NCBI GenBank assembly: GCA_029239935.1
Contig: JARBTY010000046.1
Span: 1 to 18,117, forward strand
Direction: 5' to 3'
Length of the DNA stretch: 18,117 bases
Source: Clostridia bacterium
Lineage (GTDB): Bacteria; Bacillota_A; Clostridia; Lachnospirales; Cellulosilyticaceae
Shown here: positions 6,273 to 13,444 of the stretch, piece by piece
How positions within the stretch are numbered: position 1 is the first letter of the stretch
Layout of the letters: each line of letters opens with the position of its first letter
The notes under the pieces: generated by a model
What the model saw: the letters and a program-made list of their open reading frames with translations, nothing else
Database searches by the model: none
Told to the model about the DNA's origin: nothing
Translations under genes and position numbers: made by a program

Positions 6273-7775
6273 TTACCCTTTCTCTAGCATTGCAAATTCT
6301 AGTATTTGCTCTTGTGTGATGCCACCAGTTTCTAATGTTGCTGTTATTCTTCCATCTCTCATAACTGCTATACGGTCACTCATACCTAATACTTCCGGCA
6401 TTTCTGAAGACACCATAATGATGGCATAATTTTGTTTTGCCAGTTCTCTCATGATTTCATAAATAGCGTATTTAGCACCTACGTCTACTCCCTTTGTAGG
6501 CTCATCTAAGATAATCACTTTAAGATCTGAGGCCAAAAGCTTCGCAACAACGACTTTTTGTTGATTACCCCCTGATAAGGAATCAGCAGTGTCAAATATA
6601 CTCGTTGCCTTTACTGTTACTTTTTCAGCTAAAGTTTTGGCTACCTCTGCTTCTTTCTTTTCATCTAGCCAGCCAGCTTTAGAAATATTTTTGAGAGTGG
6701 CTAAAGTAATATTTTTTCCAATACCCCATTGGAGTACAAGTCCTTGTTTTTGTCTGTCTTCGGGTAAATACCCTATGCCCCTATTCATGGCATCAAGAGG
6801 TTCTTTAATCGTAATCTCTTGGCCTTCAAAATAAATTTTGCCTTTATCGGGTCTTGTTATCCCAAATAAGCTTTCACAAACTTCTGTTCTGCCAGCTCCT
6901 ACAAGTCCTGTAAGGGCTAATATTTCTCCTTGTTTAATATCAAAGGATATATCTGCAAAATAACCGGTCTGACTAAGTCCTTCTACTCTTAACACTTCTT
7001 TTCCGATTTCCCCTTGTCTTGGCGGGAAAAGCTGGGTCATTTCGCGGCCAACCATCGCATAGATAAGTTTTTCATTAGAAATCTCATCTACTCCCCAGCA
7101 GCCTATATATTGTGCATCTCTAAATACAGTGACTCTTGTTGCAAGCCTGTACATATCCTCAAACCTATGAGAAATAAGTATAATGGATACGCCGCTGTCT
7201 CTGAGTTGTTCGGCAATTTTATAAAGCTCTTCACTTTCAGTTTTTGTAAGAGCTGCTGTGGGTTCATCCATAATAATAATTTTTGCGTCCATGGATAAAG
7301 CTTTAGCAATCTCTACAATCTGCTGTTCTGCAACACTTAATGTGCCCATCTGTGTTCTGGGGTCAATATTTGCACCCACACTATCTAATAACTCTTTTGC
7401 CCTTTTATGCATATCATTCCATAATATGCGTTTTGTTTTAGGGGATACTTTTTCATGCCCTATAAATATATTTTCAGTTACACTGAGATCTGGATAATTG
7501 GTAACATGCTGATAGATCGCAGCAATCCCGAGTTTTTGTGAATCTCTTGTGGTTTTGAAATTTACTTTTTGTCCTTCAAAATAAATCTCTCCTTCTTCTG
7601 GAGCATGTACCCCTGTAATAACTTTGATAAAAGTTGACTTACCTGCTCCATTTTCTCCCATGAGGGCATGAATTTCGCCTTTTCTAAGGTTGAAATTTAC
7701 GTTGTTAAGGGCTTTTACACCTGGAAATATTTTTGTTATGCCATTCAGCTCTAAAATAAATTCCGACATACTCAT
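6273..7775 (-). CDS. Sugar ABC transporter ATP-binding protein (RbsA-like, RhaT of the rhizobial RhaSTPQ nomenclature)
   Basis: A 500-residue protein with two fused ABC ATPase domains, as in RbsA, XylG and LsrA. Domain 1 has Walker A GENGAGKST (about 40-48), the atypical signature LSVAEQQ (about 146-152) and Walker B IIIMDEP (about 166-172). Domain 2 has the degenerate P-loop GLVGAGRTE without lysine (about 290-298), which is normal for this family, then LSGGNQQ (about 400-406) and ILDEPTKGVD. It powers import with the two permeases and the binding protein encoded downstream. Three candidate starts exist: GTG 7778, ATG 7775 and ATG 7769. AAGGA six bases before 7775 favours that one. I leave the symbol empty because rhaT denotes an unrelated symporter in E. 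coli. Confidence 0.9.
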   Translation of the reverse strand: MSMSEFILELNGITKIFPGVKALNNVNFNLRKGEIHALMGENGAGKSTFIKVITGVHAPEEGEIYFEGQKVNFKTTRDSQKLGIAAIYQHVTNYPDLSVTENIFIGHEKVSPKTKRILWNDMHKRAKELLDSVGANIDPRTQMGTLSVAEQQIVEIAKALSMDAKIIIMDEPTAALTKTESEELYKIAEQLRDSGVSIILISHRFEDMYRLATRVTVFRDAQYIGCWGVDEISNEKLIYAMVGREMTQLFPPRQGEIGKEVLRVEGLSQTGYFADISFDIKQGEILALTGLVGAGRTEVCESLFGITRPDKGKIYFEGQEITIKEPLDAMNRGIGYLPEDRQKQGLVLQWGIGKNITLATLKNISKAGWLDEKKEAEVAKTLAEKVTVKATSIFDTADSLSGGNQQKVVVAKLLASDLKVIILDEPTKGVDVGAKYAIYEIMRELAKQNYAIIMVSSEMPEVLGMSDRIAVMRDGRITATLETGGITQEQILEFAMLEKG

Positions 7776-7844
7776 CACCCATCCTTTCTTTCACTGGTGC
7801 TTGATACAAGACACACTTTCATCGTTGTCTTGTTTTGTTAATCT

Positions 7845-7856
7845 AATACTAACAAA
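7845..7856 (+). promoter_or_regulatory. Shared 12-mer, candidate operator at the transporter promoter
   Basis: AATACTAACAAA here is identical to the reverse complement of 12828-12839 upstream of rhaB. It overlaps the putative -10 region of the transporter promoter, a typical place for a repressor site. It is flanked by GTAC in both places. Confidence 0.35.
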
Positions 7857-7880
7857 GTACGCCTATGAGGTAAATGTCAA
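7854..7880 (-). promoter_or_regulatory. Putative promoter of the rhamnose transporter operon
   Basis: On the minus strand a perfect -35 TTGACA (7875-7880) is followed, after only 15 bases, by a poor -10 TACTTT (7854-7859). It lies about 80 bases before the ATPase start. A good -35 with a poor, closely spaced -10 is compatible with a regulated promoter. The alternative is that -35-like bases occur by chance. Confidence 0.4.
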
Positions 7881-7903
7881 TTATTAAACTTATGATGTCT
7901 AAA

Positions 7904-7924
7904 AGTAAAGTCCTTTGCTTTACT
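7904..7924 (-). terminator. Weak hairpin at the end of the response-regulator gene
   Basis: AGTAAAG (7904-7910) and CTTTACT (7918-7924) form a 7-bp stem overlapping the stop codon. On the minus strand only TTTAGAC follows, so termination would be weak; on the plus strand GCTTTTTT follows. It may partly separate the two-component genes from the transporter operon. Confidence 0.35.
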
Positions 7925-9428
7925 GCTTTTTTGTTGCATATTCTGTGGGTGACATTCCTGTTTGCTTTTTGAAGGTTTTGGAAAAATGGTGCTGATCACT
8001 GAAACCTACCATGTTTGCAACTTCCTTACATAAGACTTCCGGTTCTTTGAGCATAATCTGTTTGGACTTTTCTATCCGATAATAGGTTAAATACTCAGAA
8101 GGCGACATTCCTTTATACGTACGAAACAGTTTGCTGATATAAGAGGGTACGAATCCAAATTTTTTAGACAGCATATTGGTAGTAATCGACTCCTGATAAT
8201 GGGATTTTAAATACTCTTCTATTTTTTGTGCAATATCAGGTGTACTCCCCTTTTCATTGGTCTTTTCCTCTTGATGACTCGCACCAACCATGATAAAGGC
8301 TATCTCTTTCGCCAGTGATTTCTCATCTATCGCATTGGATACGGCAATCTCTAAGTCCATTTTGAGAGCTGAGGTATCCTTATTAAAAATATTATTTTTA
8401 AAGTACTGACCATTGATGATATTATCTAAAAAAGTTAAGATCTGAAGTTGTGTAAAACCTGAATCACTAAATTTCGTAAGGGCAGTTACGATAGAATTTG
8501 TCAGCTCACTGCTGTCTATGGCTGAATGAATCGTTTCTATAATCATTTTTGTGTCCAATCGGTTTTTACTCTGCATCTCTTCTTTCTCCAGCCACAATAT
8601 CTGAGACGTAAAGAGCTGCGTATTGACATAGAGTTTGGTTCTTAATGTCTTGAGCACCTTTCCAATATGACTGAGTTTGATTAAGTTTTGGCTTGAAACA
8701 AGTGTTATAGGCAAGGCATTATTTGTTTTCAATTGTTCCATGAGTTTATCTGCTACTTCAATGATTCTTTCTTGGGTTTTAAGCTCTGCTACCACTACCA
8801 TTTCAGCAGCAGATTTTCCATTAAAACACATACTGTTTTCTTCTTTTGCTAATACCTTTGATAACTTTTCATCCATAACCACCCGATCCCAAAAATCTCT
8901 TGCTGGCAGCATGGAGTCATTGGGAACAAGCGGAAAAGACCCTATACAAATCAAAAAAATTGCATAGTCTGAGTCTGCCTCTTTATTAGGTTTTTCTGTG
9001 CGACTTTCATTCATAAAATGAATAATTTGCTGTCTCTGTTTAGCTTCACTTTTAATGATTAAATCTTTACTGATTTTTTCCAGAACAGTCGTGATGGCTT
9101 CCTGTGAGATAGGTTTCAAAAGATAGTCACAAACTTGGAACTGGAGAGCCTTTCTGGCATACTGAAAATCTTGAAAACCACTGATAATCACAACAACTAT
9201 TTCTGGCATTTGTTCTTTGATATGTTCTGTCAGCTTAAGTCCATCCATAACAGGCATTTTAATATCTGTAAAGACCACATCAATTTCTTCTTTTTCCAAT
9301 ACTTCCAACGCTTTTTTACCATTTATTGCTGTTGCTACCACTTTAAACTCTTCTCCAAATGACTCAATAAATTTGATAATAACACGCATAATTGGCGGCT
9401 CATCTTCAACAACCATCACTCTAATCAT
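7920..9428 (-). CDS. AraC-family response regulator (YesN-like)
   Basis: A 502-residue transcription regulator. The N-terminal receiver domain (1-120) shows the acidic pocket VVEDE, phospho-acceptor Asp55 in VVFTDIKMPVMDGL and the Lys105-Pro pair. A middle region of about 270 residues has no recognisable motif. The C-terminal AraC/XylS DNA-binding domain (about 400-502) holds two helix-turn-helix units, ending GFSDQHHFSKTFKKQTGMSPTEY. The ATG overlaps the histidine-kinase stop as TAATG, so the two are translationally coupled, with GGAG upstream. Partner of the kinase encoded just before it. By position it most likely activates the sugar importer operon that begins 145 bases downstream; that target is inference. 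YesN-type regulators commonly serve sugar ABC transporters in Firmicutes. Confidence 0.92.
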   Translation of the reverse strand: MIRVMVVEDEPPIMRVIIKFIESFGEEFKVVATAINGKKALEVLEKEEIDVVFTDIKMPVMDGLKLTEHIKEQMPEIVVVIISGFQDFQYARKALQFQVCDYLLKPISQEAITTVLEKISKDLIIKSEAKQRQQIIHFMNESRTEKPNKEADSDYAIFLICIGSFPLVPNDSMLPARDFWDRVVMDEKLSKVLAKEENSMCFNGKSAAEMVVVAELKTQERIIEVADKLMEQLKTNNALPITLVSSQNLIKLSHIGKVLKTLRTKLYVNTQLFTSQILWLEKEEMQSKNRLDTKMIIETIHSAIDSSELTNSIVTALTKFSDSGFTQLQILTFLDNIINGQYFKNNIFNKDTSALKMDLEIAVSNAIDEKSLAKEIAFIMVGASHQEEKTNEKGSTPDIAQKIEEYLKSHYQESITTNMLSKKFGFVPSYISKLFRTYKGMSPSEYLTYYRIEKSKQIMLKEPEVLCKEVANMVGFSDQHHFSKTFKKQTGMSPTEYATKKQ

Positions 9429-11143
9429 TAGATAGCTCCTCTCATTGTAATTTTTAATCCTTGGGGATGATTATCCTCTATAAAATAGGCTATTTCGTTG
9501 CCTGTATTAAGTTTCATCCTAATAAGCGTATTGATTAAACCTAACCCACCGATCTGCATTTCTGTATATTTATCATGACTTCCCTCCCAATACGCATCTA
9601 TCCGGCTTCGTATATCCTGCTTTTCTTCTTGAGTCAGTCCGCATCCATTATCAGCTACTTGGATAAACCAATGCTCATTTTCTATTCCTGCCCTTATCCT
9701 TACAAAATAAGGGGGCTCAACAGCACTAAATGCATGGGCGAAGCAATTCTCTGCTAAGGGCTGCAAAATAAGTTTTGGCATTCTCATAGACAAAAGCGCT
9801 TCTTCTATCTCTAATTCGTAAGTAAAATAGTCTTCATACCGCCATTTCATCAGCTGCAGGTAACTTGCTACATTTTCTATTTCTTCCTTTAATGTCACCG
9901 TGTTTTCTTTATAGGAAGCCACATACCTAAGCATTGCTGATAGTTCCTGACACATCATGACCACTTTCTCATTACCTTGTTCTACACCTGCTGCACTGAT
10001 AATCGAAAGACTGTTATATAAAAAATGGGGATTCATTTGAGCCTGAAGAGCCAAAAGCCATGCCTTTTTCTCAAGTGCAATAGACTCACTTAACCGATTT
10101 AACATAGAGGAGAAGGCTAGATTAAGTTCTCTTACCTCATCAATATTGTTGTCATTTTCATATTGCTTAGGTATATTTTGCATACTTAACTGGCTGACAG
10201 TATCCTTTAATAAAATAATAGGCTTACTGAGCCTTCTGGCTATAATAAAAATAGCTAATGTCATCAGTATCATAATCCCTATAGTACCTACAAAAACTGC
10301 TATAATAAGTACTTTATAAGGGGCTAACATCGCATATCTGCTTTGGGATAAAATAACAGTCCAGCCATACTGCGCCGACGTCTTGGCTACCTCATTCAGC
10401 TTTTTTGACCTGATCTCTTGATCTGAGGAATCAAATACAATCTCCCCCTGATCATCTATCAGCGTAAGCTCAATAGACTCTAAGACATCAAATTCAGTAT
10501 TTTGAATAAGAGTTTTGATATCCTGCTGAATTTCTACAACCCCGTACACTTCCTGAGAATAAATATTCATCAGGGGACGTTTGATACTTACATACCTTGA
10601 ACTGTAACTGTCTGACCATCTGTCCGGCTGAGGTGAAAGCACTTTGCTTTTCTCTGCACTGATCATCAGCTCATGCATCTCTTCTTCTATATTATTGTGG
10701 GTTAAAACAGCTGTTACATTATCTTTATTTGTCATTGTCCCCGCACTTATATAATCTCCATATTGATTATAAACGCTGATTCTCCACGCCAATCGTTTAG
10801 GTCCATTAATGGTTGTTAATAGACTGCTTGAGTCAATGTTTAACAGCAGATTGTCATCAAAATAATTGCTGCTGTCCGTGTCTTGGTGCAGCCTATTAAA
10901 TATATTTAATAGGTTGGAGTTCGTCATCACTTGGTAGGCTATATTATCCATATCATTAAGGTAATATTCGACTTGTTTAATGGTCTTATCTGCTAACTCC
11001 TGTTGACTTAATGTGGAGATTTTTTCACTTGTTATCACAATATAATAATAAAATCCAATAAAAAAAACTAAAACCATAGCAGCAAAAACAATGGAATAGG
11101 AATAAACTTGCTTACTGACAAATATAGACTTTTTTCTTCCCAT
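9428..11143 (-). CDS. Sensor histidine kinase (YesM/LytS-type, with HAMP)
   Basis: A 571-residue membrane sensor kinase. It has a first membrane segment at about 16-36, an extracellular sensing region of about 240 residues (probably a dCache-like fold), a second membrane segment at about 277-301, and HAMP at about 303-355. The His_kinase domain follows with QAQMNPHFLYNSL, in which His373 is the phospho-acceptor. The ATPase domain shows N466 in LAENCFAHAF, DNGCG (498-502) and GGLGL (532-536). Length and order are typical of YesM kinases. The start has AAAGGA seven bases before the ATG. A possible promoter lies at 11199-11226. It overlaps the response-regulator gene by one base. It probably senses the sugar, or sugar-loaded binding protein, at the cell surface, which is inference from context. 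Confidence 0.92.
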   Translation of the reverse strand: MGRKKSIFVSKQVYSYSIVFAAMVLVFFIGFYYYIVITSEKISTLSQQELADKTIKQVEYYLNDMDNIAYQVMTNSNLLNIFNRLHQDTDSSNYFDDNLLLNIDSSSLLTTINGPKRLAWRISVYNQYGDYISAGTMTNKDNVTAVLTHNNIEEEMHELMISAEKSKVLSPQPDRWSDSYSSRYVSIKRPLMNIYSQEVYGVVEIQQDIKTLIQNTEFDVLESIELTLIDDQGEIVFDSSDQEIRSKKLNEVAKTSAQYGWTVILSQSRYAMLAPYKVLIIAVFVGTIGIMILMTLAIFIIARRLSKPIILLKDTVSQLSMQNIPKQYENDNNIDEVRELNLAFSSMLNRLSESIALEKKAWLLALQAQMNPHFLYNSLSIISAAGVEQGNEKVVMMCQELSAMLRYVASYKENTVTLKEEIENVASYLQLMKWRYEDYFTYELEIEEALLSMRMPKLILQPLAENCFAHAFSAVEPPYFVRIRAGIENEHWFIQVADNGCGLTQEEKQDIRSRIDAYWEGSHDKYTEMQIGGLGLINTLIRMKLNTGNEIAYFIEDNHPQGLKITMRGAI

Positions 11144-11198
11144 ACTGATTTCCTTTCTTGGTTGTACCTGGATAGGTTATACTTATTTATTACATTAC

Positions 11199-11226
11199 AT
11201 CATAGTATACTTGACTGGGTATCCAA
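11199..11226 (-). promoter_or_regulatory. Putative promoter of the two-component operon
   Basis: Minus-strand -35 TTGGAT (11221-11226), 16-base spacer and -10 TATGAT (11199-11204), about 55 bases before the kinase start. It fits sigma-A moderately well. Confidence 0.35.
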
Positions 11227-11297
11227 AATCCTATTGCCCGTATAGTATCACTTAATGCAACAAAACACTTACTCCTCAGCTTTCGAAAATAAAGAGA

Positions 11298-11335
11298 TGT
11301 TCCTAAAAGTAATAATGAGGTTACTTTTTGGAACA
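11298..11335 (-). terminator. Long hairpin after rhaB
   Basis: GTTCCTAAAAGTAA (11299-11312) pairs with 11321-11334 with a single mismatch, a 15-bp stem counting the closing pair, and an 8-base loop. It starts about 17 bases after the rhaB stop. The minus strand continues CATCTCTTTATTTTC, so the U-run is poor. It may terminate inefficiently or protect the rhaB message end. Confidence 0.5.
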
Positions 11336-11351
11336 CCCCTTGCATTATGTT

Positions 11352-12773
11352 TTACTGTTGCATATAGGTCTTTTGCTCAAATGAAGCCTTTACAATCGTT
11401 CTGCCTGCTTCAAGGGAGTTTATATCTCCAAGTGCTTTCATCTGCATAAGCATATTCCCTATACAAGAGGCTTCTACTGGCCCTGCAACTACTTTTTTGC
11501 CTGTTATATCTGCTACCTTTTGGCATAGGTACTGATCCTGTATCCCGCCGCCAACCATTCTGATGGTGTGGACATTTTTGTTGGTTATGGCTTCGAACTG
11601 CTCTAAAATCTCTTTATAGAGAACCCCCAGTCCGTTATAAGCCGCTTTTGCAATATCTCCTATGTCACTGAGTTCTGTACCGTATGTTTCTTTACAATAC
11701 GCTATAATCTCTTTTTCCATATCCAGCGGCGCCATAAAGCGATCATCTTTGGCATCTACTGCATAGTCACTGTCAGATTTTTTTACAGCTGCTATAATAT
11801 CTGGAAAAGATAGATTTAATCCCCGTTCATTCCATACCTTACGGAGCTGCTGAAGGAACCATAAGCCATTAATATTTTTGAGATAACGAATTGTTCCTTC
11901 GACTCCCCCCTCATTGGTTACATTAAAATCCTTTGATCTCTGATTCATAATGGGCTCATCCAGTTCCATCCCCATCAGACACCATGTACCGCAGCAGAGA
12001 TACACTTCATTTTCTGATTCAAGAGGGCTTCCTGCTACCGCTGAAGCTGTATCGTGACTGCCTACCGCTACAACCTTAACCTCTTTAAGACCCGTTTCTT
12101 CTTGTATGCGGTTTGTCAGTATTCCTACCACGGTCCCCGGCATAACCAGTTCTTGCATTTTTTCTATAGGCATCTTGAGGGCCTCAAAAAGTTCTTTAGA
12201 GTATTCTCTTTTTGACGCATCTAAAAGGGCACCTGTGGATGCAATGGTGTATTCATTAAATGTACTGCCTGTTAGAAAATAAGCAATAAGATCAGGCATA
12301 AAAAGCCATTTATCTCCAAAGGTTCTTATCACTTCATTTGTTTTAAAATCATGATACAGCTGATATACCGTATTAAAACTCATCTTTTGAATACCTGTAA
12401 TATCATAAAGTTTGCTGTCTGTAATATGCGTATAAAAGTCTTCCATAATTTCGCTTGTTCTATTGTCTCTATAGTGCACCGGATTGGTGAGCAGCTTGCC
12501 ATCCTTATCCAGCCATGCTCCATCTACTCCCCATGTATCAATACCAATGGAAGTGATTTCTACATCCTTTAGCTGAGCCGCTTTTTTAAGCCCCTGTTTA
12601 ATTTCATGAAAAATCCTCATAAAATCCCAATAGAATGTATCTCCTAAATGCACAGGCTCATTAGGGAAACGATGTATTTCTTCTAATTGCAGTTTGTTTT
12701 CTTTGATACTTCCTAAAATTAGTCTTCCGCTTGATGCCCCTAAATCTATGGCAATATATGCTTTTTTACTCAT
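11352..12773 (-). CDS. rhaB: Rhamnulokinase
   Basis: A 473-residue FGGY-family sugar kinase (E. coli RhaB has 489 residues). It phosphorylates L-rhamnulose to L-rhamnulose 1-phosphate in the cytoplasm, the step before aldol cleavage to dihydroxyacetone phosphate and lactaldehyde. Visible features are the N-terminal phosphate-binding AIDLGASSGR (8-17), GIDTWGVDG (77-85, RhaB-like), GSHDTASAVAG with the catalytic base Asp241, and the C-terminal MVGGGIQDQYLCQ. AAAGGAG lies six bases before the ATG. It is separated from the microcompartment operon by a terminator and has its own 5' region with the 12-mer shared with the importer promoter. Fuculokinase is the alternative, but the whole pattern and neighbouring rhaM favour RhaB. 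Confidence 0.93.
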   Translation of the reverse strand: MSKKAYIAIDLGASSGRLILGSIKENKLQLEEIHRFPNEPVHLGDTFYWDFMRIFHEIKQGLKKAAQLKDVEITSIGIDTWGVDGAWLDKDGKLLTNPVHYRDNRTSEIMEDFYTHITDSKLYDITGIQKMSFNTVYQLYHDFKTNEVIRTFGDKWLFMPDLIAYFLTGSTFNEYTIASTGALLDASKREYSKELFEALKMPIEKMQELVMPGTVVGILTNRIQEETGLKEVKVVAVGSHDTASAVAGSPLESENEVYLCCGTWCLMGMELDEPIMNQRSKDFNVTNEGGVEGTIRYLKNINGLWFLQQLRKVWNERGLNLSFPDIIAAVKKSDSDYAVDAKDDRFMAPLDMEKEIIAYCKETYGTELSDIGDIAKAAYNGLGVLYKEILEQFEAITNKNVHTIRMVGGGIQDQYLCQKVADITGKKVVAGPVEASCIGNMLMQMKALGDINSLEAGRTIVKASFEQKTYMQQ

Positions 12774-12827
12774 ACAAGGCTCCTTTACTACATGATTTTT
12801 ATTCTGGCCATTTTATTATGGTAACTA

Positions 12828-12839
12828 TTTGTTAGTATT
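12828..12839 (-). promoter_or_regulatory. Shared 12-mer, candidate operator upstream of rhaB
   Basis: TTTGTTAGTATT on the plus strand (AATACTAACAAA on the minus strand) equals the site at 7845-7856 and lies about 55-65 bases before the rhaB start. Relative to the downstream gene, the two sites have opposite orientation. Confidence 0.35.
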
Positions 12840-12852
12840 GAGTACACTAATC

Positions 12853-12878
12853 AAAAAAATACCTGTTACAGGTATTTT
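12853..12878 (-). terminator. Intrinsic terminator of the microcompartment operon
   Basis: AAAATACCTG (12856-12865) and CAGGTATTTT (12869-12878) form a perfect 10-bp stem with a 3-base loop. On the minus strand the stem is followed by a run of T's. It begins just after the BMC-T stop and precedes the rhaB leader. Confidence 0.8.
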
Positions 12879-12884
12879 CTGAAA

Positions 12885-13439
12885 TTATAAGACGTCCCAT
12901 ATCTGAGGATCTGGATTAGGTATAACAGCGCTTTGGATGTACATGGCATTTTCTATCAAAGTGGTTTTGGCTTTTTCAAGAGAAGCTTCAACAGCCGATA
13001 ACTCTCCGCTGAAAATGGCATAGGATTTCCCAGTCATCCCCCTAGCTAACCTGATTTCTATCAGTTTGGTTGGACTTGTCTTTACAATTTCATCAGCTGC
13101 CCCTACAATAGAGGCCACTGAATAACCTTCTATAATACCTATAGCTTCTGGATTGCCTTTTTCAGTAACACCATAAATAGCCGGAAACAAGCTGGGGTCT
13201 GGGTTGCCAAGCAGATAAGTATCTATGAGTACAGTATCAAAAGGGGAAGCCGATGCCGCCTCTAACGCTGCCTTTACAGAAGATAATTTTCCGCTAAATA
13301 AAATAATATATTTACCTGGGCAGACTACTTGTGACATGACAAGTTTAATACTTGCAGCCTTTACCATTGTATCTGCGGCCTTAATGCCTAGAGCTACGGA
13401 TCTAAACTCCACGACTCCGAGCGACTTCATTTCATCCAC
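12885..13439 (-). CDS. pduT: BMC-T tandem shell protein with Fe-S cysteine (PduT-like)
   Basis: A 184-residue protein with two fused BMC domains (about 6-90 and 98-182) that forms pseudohexameric trimers in the microcompartment shell. Domain 1 opens SLGVVEFRSVALGIKAAD and domain 2 AIGIIEGYSVASIVGAAD. The pore-region motif VVCPGKY puts Cys40 where Salmonella PduT has Cys38, the residue that binds a [4Fe-4S] cluster at the trimer centre. Domain 2 has RGMTGKSY there instead, without Cys, as expected for one Cys per chain. The start is a GTG at 13439: GGGAG inside the end of the preceding gene is correctly spaced, and the stop-to-start gap is five bases. Directly downstream of the PduS-like gene, it is its likely electron-transfer partner across the shell. 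Last gene of the operon. Confidence 0.93.
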   Translation of the reverse strand: MDEMKSLGVVEFRSVALGIKAADTMVKAASIKLVMSQVVCPGKYIILFSGKLSSVKAALEAASASPFDTVLIDTYLLGNPDPSLFPAIYGVTEKGNPEAIGIIEGYSVASIVGAADEIVKTSPTKLIEIRLARGMTGKSYAIFSGELSAVEASLEKAKTTLIENAMYIQSAVIPNPDPQIWDVL

Positions 13440-13444
13440 GTCGG

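Noticed and set aside
5902..6429. Plus-strand open frame of 175 codons
   Set aside because: It lies antisense to the first permease and the end of the ATPase, both with clear family motifs. Its composition is that of a reversed membrane-protein sequence, and I see no ribosome site for it.
6273..7775. Assignment of the importer to autoinducer-2 (Lsr) or ribose
   Set aside because: The protein families are close, but the neighbouring rhaM and rhaB, the absence of lsrK/lsrF/lsrG or rbsD/rbsK homologues, and RhaS-like blocks in the binding protein favour rhamnose.
7779..7919. A cobalamin riboswitch or other large RNA element ahead of the transporter or elsewhere
   Set aside because: No B12-box-like or other conserved riboswitch core was recognised in any intergenic gap, and the gaps are mostly under 210 bases.
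7904..7924. Strong terminator after the response regulator
   Set aside because: The stem is only 7 bp and the minus-strand T-run is short, so I list it only as weak; read-through into the transporter operon is quite possible.
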